From: Porphyromonadaceae bacterium
GTDB lineage: Bacteria; Bacteroidota; Bacteroidia; Bacteroidales; Dysgonomonadaceae
DNA length: 36,126 bases
NCBI GenBank assembly: GCA_003517675.1
Contig: DPAC01000076.1
Location: forward strand, 1 to 36,126
Direction: 5' to 3'
A program made the translations under genes and the position numbers. Below the pieces are notes generated by a model that made no database searches, was not told the origin of the DNA, and saw only the letters and a list, made by a program, of their open reading frames with translations. Of this stretch, positions 26,872 to 35,757 are shown piece by piece; positions within the stretch are counted from its first letter, which is position 1; every line of letters begins with the position of its first letter.

Positions 26872-27159
26872 TCAGATATACAGTATTTGGCTTAAAATAA
26901 AAGGTTTCATCTGCTCTTTCAACGCGTTGGCTGTAACCAGGTCTATTTTACGGTTGAGCATTCTTTCGAGGTCTTTTTCAAGCGTAAAGAACTGCCAACC
27001 AACGGGTTGTTCAAATTCCACCAGAATATCCACATCGCTGTTATCAGTATAAGTCCCGTCGGCAAATGAGCCGAATAATCCCAAGGTTTTTACAGCATAT
27101 TCCTGTTGCAAATAGGGTTTTATCTCCCGTAATCTGTTTATGATATCTTTTGTTTCCAT
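26872..27159 (-). CDS. mntA: MntA-like minimal nucleotidyltransferase antitoxin
   Basis: A 95-residue protein with the minimal nucleotidyltransferase fold. The motif GS-x10-DxD is complete: GSFADGTYTDNSDVD, with Gly30, Ser31, Asp42 and Asp44. The third acidic residue is in KIDLVTANAL. In characterised systems it AMPylates the HEPN toxin and so neutralises it. It sits between a 51-residue antitoxin-like ORF (17 bp upstream) and hepT (3 bp downstream). The start is preceded by GGAAAAAGAT. Confidence 0.92.
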   Translation of the reverse strand: METKDIINRLREIKPYLQQEYAVKTLGLFGSFADGTYTDNSDVDILVEFEQPVGWQFFTLEKDLERMLNRKIDLVTANALKEQMKPFILSQILYI

Positions 27160-27176
27160 ATCTTTTTCCGCCCAAA

Positions 27177-27332
27177 CTATTTTGCTCTCAGCGATTGTTC
27201 AATTGCTTCGTTCGCTTGCTGTTCCGATAATACGTTACCAGAAAGGCATTCTGCCCTTGCCTCACTAATTCGCAACTCTTGCATGTCCACTATCCGGTTG
27301 GTGAGATCTATTTTCGATTCAGCTATACTCAT
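27177..27332 (-). CDS. 51-residue antitoxin-like ORF heading the mntA-hepT operon, probably internally deleted
   Basis: A short ORF on the minus strand beginning MSIAESKIDLTNRIVDMQEL and ending in SEQQANEAIEQSLRAK. It resembles the short 'addiction module' antitoxins of Bacteroidota, which usually have about 75-80 residues: an N terminus of the MSxAExKxxLxxxI type, and an end of the EARAEYxxGNxLTEEQAxKEIEEWL type. Both ends are visible here, but the 25-30 residues between them are missing, in frame, near residue 22 (about base 27266). A perfect promoter lies 34 bp upstream, and mntA starts 17 bp downstream. No RelE/ParE-like toxin follows. It could be an inactive remnant that now lends its promoter to mntA-hepT, or a real small third component. 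Confidence 0.6.
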   Translation of the reverse strand: MSIAESKIDLTNRIVDMQELRISEARAECLSGNVLSEQQANEAIEQSLRAK

Positions 27333-27366
27333 AACACTGATCCTTTTAATCTATTACACTTCCAAG

Positions 27367-27396
27367 CAAAGATACGAAAGATTTATAAATTTCCAA
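27367..27396 (-). promoter_or_regulatory. Promoter of the antitoxin-like ORF/mntA/hepT operon
   Basis: On the minus strand TTG (27394-27396), a 19-bp spacer and TATCTTTG (27367-27374) match the Bacteroidota consensus exactly. The leader to the ATG at 27332 is about 34 nt and contains AAAAGGATC. No other promoter is seen between this point and hepT. Confidence 0.8.
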
Positions 27397-27556
27397 TTTT
27401 CAATACTTTTTCCGTGTAAATCAATATGTCAACTCGTTATCATTCAATTATACAAACAAATGACCGATGTGCAGATGTATCATAAAATCATTCACAGGCA
27501 CATTCGATGGCAAAAAGATATGAATTCTAAGGCAAAATCCAAATCTGTCGAAGATT

Positions 27557-28486
27557 TCAATAGACGCCGCTCCAATCCAATTCAACGAAAAAATAGCGGG
27601 TTGCATTAGTCTCTTTCCACGTTTCCAGCGGGATATAGCTACTTAGTCCGCTGAACCGGGCCGGGTCGATCGTGAATTTATCATCCTGACTGACCATGAA
27701 TGACGCGGTCGCTGCCTTGTAAATGACCGTACGCGAGAGTTGTTGTTCAAAACCGGCATATTCTCCCGGCGTGGCAACGCGTTGCATAAAATCCGTTCAA
27801 TTGCCCTGCATCCATCAGCGCGATGCTGGCCGAGCGGAGTATTTCGTACTTCATCCCGTTGTAATGGTCGTAGAAGAGTTTGCATGCCCGGGGCAAGTGT
27901 TCTTTACCCCCGAACAACGAGGGAAGGATCTTCGCGTAGGGCGCTCCCGAAGCGTCGTAATCGGCGGCCAGCAGCACTTCGGTCGGGGAGCCCACAAGGT
28001 AAGCCGCCTTGTTCCGGAATGCATAGAGCGCTTCCACACTACCCATGAGGCAGACATCGAACCAGATATATTCCGCCACACGGTCGGGCAATACCTCCGC
28101 TATTTCGTCTATTTCCATCACGCTCATGGACGATCCTCTGTCGGCAGGCGTTTCATCGATGCCGACATAGCGGACGGAGGCCTCCGGGATATATGTTGCC
28201 GGATACCAGCCCATGGAGTGGGTCCAGAATACCAGCCCGAATTGATCGGATGGGAGCAGTTCTTTGGTTTCGCGGATCACCCGCGCCAGTGTGGCCGCGT
28301 TTGCCGAATTTTCCTCTCCATAGCTTTTCAGGAGCGTTTCCTCGCCCTTTTGTGAAATGCTGAATAAACGGGGCGGGGCATTTTTCCTGTCCAGGTAAAC
28401 CACTGTCGTTCCCGCGCTTTGTTTTGCTCCCTCCTTTATTTTGTTGATGGTATGGTCCACATCTTTGTCCATGGAGTTGTCGGCGG
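27557..28486 (-). pseudogene. Clostripain-like (C11) cysteine peptidase, 5'-truncated, frameshifted and fused to a TonB-receptor stump
   Basis: Reading on the minus strand from about 28486, ADNSMDKDVDHTINKIKEG opens a C11 peptidase domain, where family members carry a YMAADNS-like segment near the N terminus. The catalytic His is in LVFWTHSMGWYP and the Cys in WFDVCLMGSVEALYAF, both preserved. Near 27788-27791 a run of four A on plus (T on minus) carries one base too many or too few: before it the frame reads ALMDAGQLNGF, after it, in another frame, MQRVATPGEYAGFEQ and so on to the stop at 27557. The first 50 or so residues, including the signal peptide, are missing and replaced by TonB-receptor sequence in frame. 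It is therefore very unlikely to make an exported protease. Confidence 0.8.
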
Positions 28487-29164
28487 GTAGCCAATCGGTC
28501 TTTTCAAGGGTAACCAGGCTATCCGATATCGCATTGGTTCCGAGATTATATAATTCGGTTGTTACCTCGGTTTTGGTTTTTTCCAGCCGGGCGCCGGTCG
28601 TGAGGTGCAGCTTGCGCAGGAAGGAGAATTCGCCCATCAGGTAACCGGCATGGATGTCCTGCTTGCCGGTGTAATAATCGGCAGTTTCGGCCTGCATACC
28701 CGAAATGACATAGGTGAGGCTGCCATCGGCAAAACGTTCGGTCGAGAACATCTCCTGTGGCGGTTGTCCAATCCAGTAAAATACTTCGTCACCGTCAGCA
28801 GTTTCCGCAATCTTGCCTCCGGTTATCAGGCGATCGTCGGAGTTGGTGCGGGTTACCTTGTTATACGAAAAGTTCCAGTTGGCCTGCAAATGCTTACCGA
28901 AAAACAGGTGTTCGCCATCCAGCTGGCTTTGCCACAGGCGACTTTGCAGTTGTACGCTGTACTGTTCGGCAAATTGGTAGCCTTCTTAATACTTATAAAT
29001 GAATCGTTCCTGATTGGTATGGGTAAAGCGGTTGTTAAACAGGTTACGCCAGTTAATCTTATGGCCCGGCATTTCCCAGCCCAGGTTGCCCACTGCCCCG
29101 GTTACCTGTTGCCGTACACTCTGGTAGGAATCGACTTTACCTCGACAACTTATTTGGGAGTGAA
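28484..29164 (-). pseudogene. Fragment of a TonB-dependent receptor, truncated at both ends, with an in-frame stop
   Basis: The minus-strand frame reads NLFNNRFTHTNQERFIYKY, stop (28986-28988), EGYQFAEQYSVQLQSRLWQS, then HLQANWNFSYNKVTRTN, MGEFSFLRKLHLTTGARLEK and finally TLEKTDWLPA, which is outer-membrane beta-barrel sequence. TDWLPA would normally go on with LN (barrel strand), but here it runs straight into C11 peptidase sequence. The plug domain, TonB box and the barrel end are absent. The fragment begins immediately after the fumC stop at 29165, so its 5' end was also lost. It is an inactive remnant. Confidence 0.75.
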
Positions 29165-30562
29165 TTACTCCATCGGACCAATCATCTCTTCGGGACGCAC
29201 CCACCGGTCGAACTCTTCCGCCGTCACATACCCCAGACGTACCGCTTCCTCTTTCAGTGTGGTACCGTTCCGGTGAGCCGCGTTGGCAATCTCGGCAGCT
29301 TTATAGTAACCAATATGGGGATTGAGGGCGGTAACCAGCATCAGTGAATTATTGAGCAACTCTTTGATACGCGGCCTGTTGGGTTCAATGCCCGACACAC
29401 AGTGGATATCGAACGAGAGGGCAGCATCGCCCAGCAGCTGCGCACTTTGCAGGAAATTGGCCGCCATCACCGGCTTGAACACGTTGAGTTCGAAATGCCC
29501 CTGCATGCCGCCCACAGCAATGGCCATGTCATTCCCGATCACCTGGGCACAGACCATGGTGAGCGCTTCCGCCTGGGTGGGATTCACCTTCCCCGGCATG
29601 ATGGACGATCCCGGCTCGTTGGCAGGGATCGTGATCTCACCGATGCCGCTCCTGGGTCCCGAGGCCAGCAGACGGATATCATTGGCAATCTTGTTGAGCG
29701 AGACAGCCACCTGTTTGAGTGCGCCATGCGTCTCCACAATGGCATCGTGAGCGGCCAGCGCTTCGAACTTGTTTCCGGCCGTCACAAAGGGAAGTCCGGT
29801 AAACGCCGCGATATAGCGGGCTACGGTCACATCATAATTTTTCGGCGTGTTCAGTCCCGTGCCCACAGCCGTGCCGCCCAGTGCCAACTCCGAGAGGTGC
29901 GGCAGCGTATGTTCGATGGCCTTTATCCCAAACGCCAGCTGGGCGGCATAACCGCTAAACTCCTGACCGAGGGTGAGCGGGGTGGCATCCATCAGATGGG
30001 TGCGCCCTATCTTCACCACATCGGCCATCTCCTGCGATTTGGCGACCAGCGACTGCTGCAGGTGACGCAGCCCGGGCAGGGTCACCTCTACAATCTTTTT
30101 GTAGCAGGCAATGTGCATGGCGGTGGGGAACGTGTCGTTGGACGACTGTGACATGTTCACATCATCGTTGGGCTGCAGCATTTTCTCACCCTCCCCGATC
30201 GTTTTCCCGGTCAGCTGATGGGCACGGTTGGCAATCACCTCGTTCACGTTCATGTTGCTCTGTGTGCCCGACCCTGTCTGCCAGATCACCAGCGGGAACT
30301 GGTCATCGAGCTTTCCTTCCAGTATCTCGTCGCACACCCGTGCAATGAGGTCACGTTTTTCCCGCGACAGGACTCCCAACTCATGATTGGCATAGGCAGC
30401 CCCTTTTTTAAGGTATGCAAAACCTTGGATGATCTCCGCCGGCATCGATGCCGGCGGCCCGATTCTGAAATTGTTGCGCGACCGCTCCGTCTGCGCTCCC
30501 CAAAGCTTGTCGGCCGGGACTTTCACCTCTCCCAGGGTGTCTTTTTCAATTCTGTAATCCAT
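29165..30562 (-). CDS. fumC: Fumarate hydratase, class II
   Basis: A 465-residue enzyme of the fumarase/aspartase superfamily that needs no iron-sulfur cluster. The start [28 protein letters not shown] is typical. Active-site segments are [45 protein letters not shown] and the signature [16 protein letters not shown] with the mobile Ser loop; the C terminus is intact. It lies directly against the TonB-receptor stump at its 3' end without a terminator. It complements the oxygen-sensitive class I enzyme encoded at 24715-26355. Confidence 0.97.
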   Translation of the reverse strand: MDYRIEKDTLGEVKVPADKLWGAQTERSRNNFRIGPPASMPAEIIQGFAYLKKGAAYANHELGVLSREKRDLIARVCDEILEGKLDDQFPLVIWQTGSGTQSNMNVNEVIANRAHQLTGKTIGEGEKMLQPNDDVNMSQSSNDTFPTAMHIACYKKIVEVTLPGLRHLQQSLVAKSQEMADVVKIGRTHLMDATPLTLGQEFSGYAAQLAFGIKAIEHTLPHLSELALGGTAVGTGLNTPKNYDVTVARYIAAFTGLPFVTAGNKFEALAAHDAIVETHGALKQVAVSLNKIANDIRLLASGPRSGIGEITIPANEPGSSIMPGKVNPTQAEALTMVCAQVIGNDMAIAVGGMQGHFELNVFKPVMAANFLQSAQLLGDAALSFDIHCVSGIEPNRPRIKELLNNSLMLVTALNPHIGYYKAAEIANAAHRNGTTLKEEAVRLGYVTAEEFDRWVRPEEMIGPME

Positions 30563-30612
30563 AATATGTGTTGTTTACTGTTTATATCATACTTCCTGTC
30601 TTATACACTCTT

Positions 30613-30620
30613 CAAAAATA
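30613..30620 (-). promoter_or_regulatory. -7 promoter element for fumC
   Basis: The minus strand reads TATTTTTG, matching TAnnTTTG, 50 bp before the fumC ATG. Only T-rich sequence lies at -33. Confidence 0.5.
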
Positions 30621-30787
30621 CGAAATAAACGCTGAAAAAAAACATATTTTTCGCACAACCATTAACATACTGATAAAAAGAGAATTATTCATTAGAGCAA
30701 GCCGGGGCACTCTTACGGGAAAGGGGGAAACAGGTAAGCTTCAAACTATTATTTATACCAATTACAAATAATGCGGAGAAAAAGATG

Positions 30788-30795
30788 TAACTTTG
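30788..30795 (+). promoter_or_regulatory. -7 promoter element for feoAB
   Basis: TAACTTTG matches TAnnTTTG, 28 bp before the ATG at 30824. No Fur-box-like palindrome was recognised around it. Confidence 0.6.
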
Positions 30796-30823
30796 CAAAC
30801 CAAAACAGAGAGTAGGGATATTT

Positions 30824-33334
30824 ATGCGTCTGTCAGAACTACAAACCGGACAAAAAGCATACATCATAAAAGTAAATGGTAGCGGCGCTTTCAGGAAACG
30901 CATCCTGGAAATGGGATTTGTGCGTGGTGAAGAAGTAAAGTCGGTACTGAATGCCCCGTTAAAAGACCCCATCAAGTATGAGCTCATGGAGTATGAGGTC
31001 TCCCTGCGACGGAGTGAAGCGGTGATGGTTGAAATATCCATACTCGCAAAAGATATACAAAAAAACGGTCTTCATACGGATGATCCGCTGCCGGCTGATG
31101 ATCCTGCACTGTCTGTTGCACCTCCGCGTCACGGGAATGGAGCGGGACGCCAGAGACGTCATCGCGCCGGGAACCACCATCCATCAGAGAAAAACATCAA
31201 AGTAGCGTTATTGGGGAATCCCAATTCCGGGAAGACCTCTATTTTCAATCTGGCATCAGGGGCTCACGAGCGGGTGGGGAACTACAGCGGAGTGACGGTG
31301 AACGCCAAAGAAGGAATGTTAAGACACAACGGTTATACCTTCACGCTGGTCGATTTACCCGGTACCTATTCGCTTTCTGCATACACCCCCGAGGAGTTGT
31401 ACGCCCGAAAATACATGCTGGAGGAAAAACCCGACGTGATCGTAAATGTGGTGTCGGCATCGGCCCTGGAGAGGAACCTCTATCTCACCACCGAGCTGCT
31501 TGATCTGCAAGTCCCGATGGTCATCGCCCTCAACATGTACGATGAGCTTGAGGAGAGCGGACGCACTTTTGATCATGAGAAATTCTCCGCCCTCATCAAA
31601 ACCCCAATTGTCCCCACGGTAGGCAAGAGAGGAGAAGGCATCCCCCTGTTGCTCGAAAAAGTAATCACCGTTTATCGTAATGAAGAGCGTGACCCGGTAC
31701 GAATCCCCTACGGAAGGGTGTTGGAGAAGTCAATTTCCATCATGGAACGGGAGCTGCAACAGCGCGAGGTGACACATTGGGGCATGCCGTTGCGGTATGT
31801 CTGCATCAAATTGCTTGAAGGAGATAAGGAGGTGGAGCGTCGCATACAAACACTCTCCGGCCGGGAGCAGATCTTCGCGCGCAGAGACAAAGAGCGCTCC
31901 TATATCGAGAAACTGCTACGTGAAGATCCCGAATCGGCATTCACCAATGCCCGCTATGGATTTATCGCCGGGGGGTTGAAGGAGACCCTCACCGAGAAAA
32001 TTCATTTTTCCGACAAAACGCGACTGATCGACAGCATTGCAACGAACCAGTATGTGGGTTTTCCGGTGTTTTTCCTCTTCCTCTGGGTGATGTTCGAAGC
32101 CACATTCCGACTGGGAAGTTACCCCATGGCGGCCATTGAGTGGCTTGTTTCCGGGCTGGGCAACCTGATCCGGAACAACATGGCCGAGGGCCCGCTGAAA
32201 GCGCTGATCGTGGATGGCATCGTGGGAGGTGTGGGAGGTGTCATCGTGTTCCTGCCCAACATTGTGATACTCTATCTTTTCATTGCCTTTATGGAGGACT
32301 CCGGTTATATGGCCCGTGCCGCCTTCATCATGGACAAGCTGATGCATAAGATAGGGCTGCACGGCAAATCGTTTATCCCGCTGATCATGGGATTCGGTTG
32401 CAATGTACCTGCCGTGATGGCCACCCGCACCATCGAGAGCCGCAGCAGCCGCATGATCACCATGCTGATCATTCCTTTCATGTCGTGCAGCGCCCGTCTG
32501 CCGGTGTACATTCTCTTTGTAAGCGCTTTTTTTCCCTCCCGGGCAAGCATCGTGCTGTTGGGATTATATGCTTTCGGTATCCTGATTGCCGCCCTCACGG
32601 CACGTTTGTTCCGCAAAACACTTTTCAAAGAGGAGGAGACCCCCTTTGTGATGGAGTTGCCCCCCTACAGGATGCCAACGCTGAAATCGATTTTTACCCA
32701 CATGTGGGAGCGGTCACGGCAGTATCTCCAAAAGATGGGAGGCCCCATCCTCATTGCCTCCATCGTGATCTGGTTCCTGGGCTATTTCCCGCATAATGAG
32801 AACAAAGATACCGCCTTCGATACACAAACAACACAGGTAGAAGCACAGTTCAGCAGACACGAAATCAACGATAGCGAACGGGATGTGCTTCTTGCCGGAA
32901 TCGCGCATGCAAGGAATACGGCACATCAGGAAAACTCCTACATCGGGAGAATTGGCAAGTTTATTGAGCCGGTGATGCGTCCACTCGGGTTCGACTGGAA
33001 GATATCGGTGAGCCTCCTCTCGGGGATGGCTGCCAAGGAGATTGTGATCAGCACCATGGGTGTGCTCTACACCGGCGACAGCGAAGACCAGCAGTCGTTG
33101 CAGGCAAGACTGAAGGCGGAAGTCTATCCCGATGGGACGCCCGTATTCACCCCGCTGGTGATCATCGGTTTCCTGCTTTTTGTACTGATTTACTTCCCCT
33201 GTATTGCGACCATTGCAGCCATTAAGGAGGAATCACACTCCTGGAAATGGGCGCTGTTCAGTGTACTTTATTCCACCGGCCTGGCCTGGCTTATCGCCCT
33301 TGTGGTACACCAGGTGGGGAGCCTGTTCATCTGA
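30824..33334 (+). CDS. feoB: Ferrous iron transporter, FeoA-FeoB fusion
   Basis: An 836-residue inner-membrane Fe(II) transporter. Residues 1-75 are a FeoA SH3-like domain (MRLSELQTGQKAYI, FRKRILEMGFVRGEEV), joined by a linker of about 50 residues rich in His, Arg and Pro to the G domain. The G motifs are complete: G1 GNPNSGKT (about 131), G2 NYSGVTVN, G3 DLPGTYS, G4 NMYD and G5 TVGKRGEG. The membrane part has the gate segments, including FGCNVPAVMATRTIES and the second repeat SLLSGMAAKEIVISTMGVLY. The fusion is usual in Bacteroidota. A FeoB-associated Cys-rich peptide follows 48 bp later. Confidence 0.97.
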   Translation: MRLSELQTGQKAYIIKVNGSGAFRKRILEMGFVRGEEVKSVLNAPLKDPIKYELMEYEVSLRRSEAVMVEISILAKDIQKNGLHTDDPLPADDPALSVAPPRHGNGAGRQRRHRAGNHHPSEKNIKVALLGNPNSGKTSIFNLASGAHERVGNYSGVTVNAKEGMLRHNGYTFTLVDLPGTYSLSAYTPEELYARKYMLEEKPDVIVNVVSASALERNLYLTTELLDLQVPMVIALNMYDELEESGRTFDHEKFSALIKTPIVPTVGKRGEGIPLLLEKVITVYRNEERDPVRIPYGRVLEKSISIMERELQQREVTHWGMPLRYVCIKLLEGDKEVERRIQTLSGREQIFARRDKERSYIEKLLREDPESAFTNARYGFIAGGLKETLTEKIHFSDKTRLIDSIATNQYVGFPVFFLFLWVMFEATFRLGSYPMAAIEWLVSGLGNLIRNNMAEGPLKALIVDGIVGGVGGVIVFLPNIVILYLFIAFMEDSGYMARAAFIMDKLMHKIGLHGKSFIPLIMGFGCNVPAVMATRTIESRSSRMITMLIIPFMSCSARLPVYILFVSAFFPSRASIVLLGLYAFGILIAALTARLFRKTLFKEEETPFVMELPPYRMPTLKSIFTHMWERSRQYLQKMGGPILIASIVIWFLGYFPHNENKDTAFDTQTTQVEAQFSRHEINDSERDVLLAGIAHARNTAHQENSYIGRIGKFIEPVMRPLGFDWKISVSLLSGMAAKEIVISTMGVLYTGDSEDQQSLQARLKAEVYPDGTPVFTPLVIIGFLLFVLIYFPCIATIAAIKEESHSWKWALFSVLYSTGLAWLIALVVHQVGSLFI

Positions 33335-33382
33335 GATTCACTGTCTGTCAAACTTTTTATTCATTTATTTTGTTGTAAGATT

Positions 33383-33544
33383 ATGAACCTGCAATTTTTT
33401 ATCGTCGTCATCATCGGGATCATCGTGGGAATCATCCTCCTGCGTCAGATCTATCAGTTCTTTTTCACGAAAAAGGACTTCTCCCATTGTGGCGGATGCA
33501 ATATGTGCGAGCTGCCGAAAAAAGAGTCCTCCACAGGATCATAG
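33383..33544 (+). CDS. FeoB-associated Cys-rich membrane peptide
   Basis: A 53-residue protein. One membrane helix (VVIIGIIVGIILL) near the N terminus is followed by a short linker (RQIYQFFFTKKDF) and a Cys cluster, HCGGCNMCEL, with three Cys spaced C-x2-C-x2-C. This is the pattern of the FeoB_associated family, encoded directly after feoB in many Bacteroidota and Firmicutes. It probably assists iron transfer or FeoB assembly, but the role is not settled. Its stop overlaps a short 6-bp inverted repeat (33533-33538 with 33545-33550), a weak terminator candidate. Confidence 0.85.
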   Translation: MNLQFFIVVIIGIIVGIILLRQIYQFFFTKKDFSHCGGCNMCELPKKESSTGS

Positions 33545-33651
33545 TCCTGTTTCGTTCTTCATCACCACCGGGTAACACCTCTGCGTGATTGCTTCATCTC
33601 TGTTTGACAATTCATGCGCAAACACCTGCTGATGTTAAAATGACCCTTCTC

Positions 33652-35538
33652 TTATTCCAACAACCGTTTCAACACGCTGAGATTATTTGCTGAATCGGGC
33701 TTCTTCCCTTCTGCCGTATGCAGTTCTGCAATCCGGTCGGCATATTTCTCATACACTTTGTGTTTCACGATCTTCATGGTGGAGTTGACCATCCCGTTCT
33801 TCTCGCTGAAGGGCTCTTCAATCACCGCGAAGGCGGAGGGGATCCAGCGGTAGGGAAAGAGACCGTCGTGCTTTCCGCCTTTCATGTACTCCGCGATCTC
33901 ACCGGCAATGATCCGTGCTGCTTCGACCGGGTCGGAGGTACGCCGCTTCAGCGCCTCCCGGTTGACCGCCAGCAGCGCCGTGGTGTAGGGGCTCTGGTTG
34001 TTGTGCAGCACGCACTGGTCGATGTACTCCGACTGGGCCATGATCGACTCCTCGATCCCCTCGGGTGAGAACTTCTCACCGTCATTACTGATCAGCAGCG
34101 ACTTGGTACGTCCCAGCACATAGAGGTACCCATCGCTATCGAGGTAACCCATGTCGCCGGTGCGGAGCCAGCCATCGACGATGGTTTCGGCAGTCGCCTC
34201 GGGATTCTTCCAGTACCCTTTCATCACGTTGCCTCCCTTGATCAGGATCTCACCCTTCTCACCCACCGGTAGCGGGTTCATCGCCTCATTCCCGATGCGG
34301 ATCTCCATGCGCGGCATGGTCTTGCCGGAGGATCCCAGCTTGTGGGCATGAGCGCAGTTGGCCGAAATAATGGGCGAAGCCTCCGAGAGGCCGTAACCCT
34401 GGTACATCGGGATGCCAATAGCATAGAAGAAGCGCTGCAGCTCAATATCGAGCAGAGCGCCGCCACCGATGAAATACTGCAGGTTGCTGGCGAAGTTCTG
34501 CCGTATCCTGGAGAAAATTATCCTGTCGTAGAAGACAACCAGCGGCTTCAGCAATGCCCGCTTCCCGCGTCCCCTGTTATATCCCTCACCGTTGTAGGCA
34601 TAGGCCACCTTCAATCCCTGCCGGAAGAGACGGGAAGCTGTCTTTCCCTTTTTCTCAATCCCCTCCTCGATATTTTTCCGGAAGTTCGCAGCCAGCGCCG
34701 GCACGCTCATCAGCAGATGCGGGTTGATTGCCTTCAGGCTCTTGGGCACGTTGCGCAGGATCTCCATCGCGCTCTTGCCGGCCGCCACCGAGGCGAGGGA
34801 GGCACCGCTCTTCATGAAAGCGTAGATACCTGCGGTATGGCCAAAGGAGTGATCCCAGGGCAGGATCAGCAGCGTACGGAAGTATGAGGGGATACCGTTC
34901 AGATGATCGATAGCCTGCTCGGCGTTACAGACAAAATTGTCGTGCGACAGCATAATTCCCTTCGGGTTAGCAGTGGTGCCCGATGTGTAGGAGATATTGG
35001 CCAGGCTGTCGGGATCTACTGCGGCCATCCGCTCCTCCACACTCTTCCGGTCGGCCAACAGCAGTGCGTCGCCCAGCGCCAGTACGGTATCGAAATAAAT
35101 CTCATCCTCACCTTCCTGCTCCACCGGGTCGAGCAAAATATATCTCTTCACGGAGGGAAGCTTCTCCTTCATCGGCCGCAGTTTCGTAATCTGCTGATCG
35201 GAAGCCAGTACCATCACCGAATCGGAGTGGTTGATGCGAAAAGTAATGTCCTGCTCTGTTTCCAGCTTCACCGACAGCGGCACACAGACCGCGCCGGCAT
35301 GCAGGATGCCCAGCTCCCCAAGCACCCAGTTGTTTTTCCCTTCGGAGATCAGCGCGACCCGTTCGCCTGCCTCAATACCGAGAGCCATCAACCCTGCTGC
35401 AAAACGAATGACCTGCTCCTGCACCTCGCGATAAGTGAGTGCAGTGTATTCTGTCGCCTTCGGTGCCTCATAGAGATAAGGCAACGCTCCATACTTCGTC
35501 ACAGACTCGTTCAGGAGTGTGATGATTGTTTTTCCCAT
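33652..35538 (-). CDS. Long-chain acyl-CoA synthetase (AMP-forming)
   Basis: A 628-residue adenylate-forming ligase that activates fatty acids to acyl-CoA through acyl-AMP. The P-loop is ISYTSGTTANPKGIMLSH, followed by GYGLSEASPIISAN (AMP-binding), the WLRTGDMGYLDSDGYLYVLG motif and the C-terminal RTKSLLISNDGEKFSPEGIE. The length and order of motifs fit the FadD/FAA1-like group. It may recycle fatty acids, or supply acyl-CoA to the serine palmitoyltransferase in this window (inference). Its leader contains a 7-bp repeat tract. Confidence 0.93.
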   Translation of the reverse strand: MGKTIITLLNESVTKYGALPYLYEAPKATEYTALTYREVQEQVIRFAAGLMALGIEAGERVALISEGKNNWVLGELGILHAGAVCVPLSVKLETEQDITFRINHSDSVMVLASDQQITKLRPMKEKLPSVKRYILLDPVEQEGEDEIYFDTVLALGDALLLADRKSVEERMAAVDPDSLANISYTSGTTANPKGIMLSHDNFVCNAEQAIDHLNGIPSYFRTLLILPWDHSFGHTAGIYAFMKSGASLASVAAGKSAMEILRNVPKSLKAINPHLLMSVPALAANFRKNIEEGIEKKGKTASRLFRQGLKVAYAYNGEGYNRGRGKRALLKPLVVFYDRIIFSRIRQNFASNLQYFIGGGALLDIELQRFFYAIGIPMYQGYGLSEASPIISANCAHAHKLGSSGKTMPRMEIRIGNEAMNPLPVGEKGEILIKGGNVMKGYWKNPEATAETIVDGWLRTGDMGYLDSDGYLYVLGRTKSLLISNDGEKFSPEGIEESIMAQSEYIDQCVLHNNQSPYTTALLAVNREALKRRTSDPVEAARIIAGEIAEYMKGGKHDGLFPYRWIPSAFAVIEEPFSEKNGMVNSTMKIVKHKVYEKYADRIAELHTAEGKKPDSANNLSVLKRLLE

Positions 35539-35573
35539 AAGCTCTCGCTGTTGTTTAATCGTTCGTTATTGAT

Positions 35574-35598
35574 CTCTCTTCTCTCTTCTCTCTTCTCT
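35574..35598. repeat. 7-bp simple repeat in the leader of the acyl-CoA synthetase gene
   Basis: CTCTCTT occurs three times in a row and is followed by CTCT. On the transcript (minus strand) it reads as AAGAGAG repeats, purine-rich and similar to ribosome-binding sequences, between the -7 box and the ATG at 35538. Such tracts can gain or lose units by slippage. Confidence 0.85.
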
Positions 35599-35610
35599 GT
35601 TTTTTTAACA

Positions 35611-35618
35611 CAAAGCTA
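35611..35618 (-). promoter_or_regulatory. -7 promoter element for the acyl-CoA synthetase gene
   Basis: The minus strand reads TAGCTTTG, matching TAnnTTTG, 72 bp before the ATG. The repeat tract lies between it and the gene. Confidence 0.55.
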
Positions 35619-35661
35619 CAAAATATTTTTTCTTTCTACCCTGAACTCAGACCTCCCGATT

Positions 35662-35757
35662 TCACCACCCGATTCCGTAATCCTCCCCGTAGTTGCTGCT
35701 CCCGCCCCAGAATGTACCATGCTCCCGATCGAAATAAATGGCATTGATGGGGCCGCT
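35662..35757 (-). pseudogene. C-terminal stump of a gamma-glutamyltranspeptidase
   Basis: One minus-strand frame reads SGPINAIYFD, then GGSSNYGEDYGIGW and a stop at 35662. Gamma-glutamyltranspeptidases end with a very similar pattern: a VNAI-like strand, then a GG(S/T)D-R turn and a D-x-A-(A/I)-G(W/Y/F) finish. Only about 31 residues remain. Directly upstream, in a different frame, lies an AHSA1-type fragment, so the two stumps are joined by a deletion near 35757. Confidence 0.55.

Noticed and set aside
27283..27609. Plus-strand ORF of 108 codons beside the TA operon
   Set aside because: It runs antisense through the promoter and leader of the antitoxin-like ORF and matches no family.
27747..28889. 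A single 380-residue open reading frame spanning TonB-receptor and C11 sequence
   Set aside because: It begins mid-barrel at TTG, has no signal peptide, and its C terminus is lost by a frameshift, so I treat it as two fused pseudogene pieces and not a new protein.
28986..28988. In-frame stop within TonB-receptor sequence as possible recoding
   Set aside because: The same gene is truncated at both ends, so a plain nonsense mutation in a decaying gene is enough.
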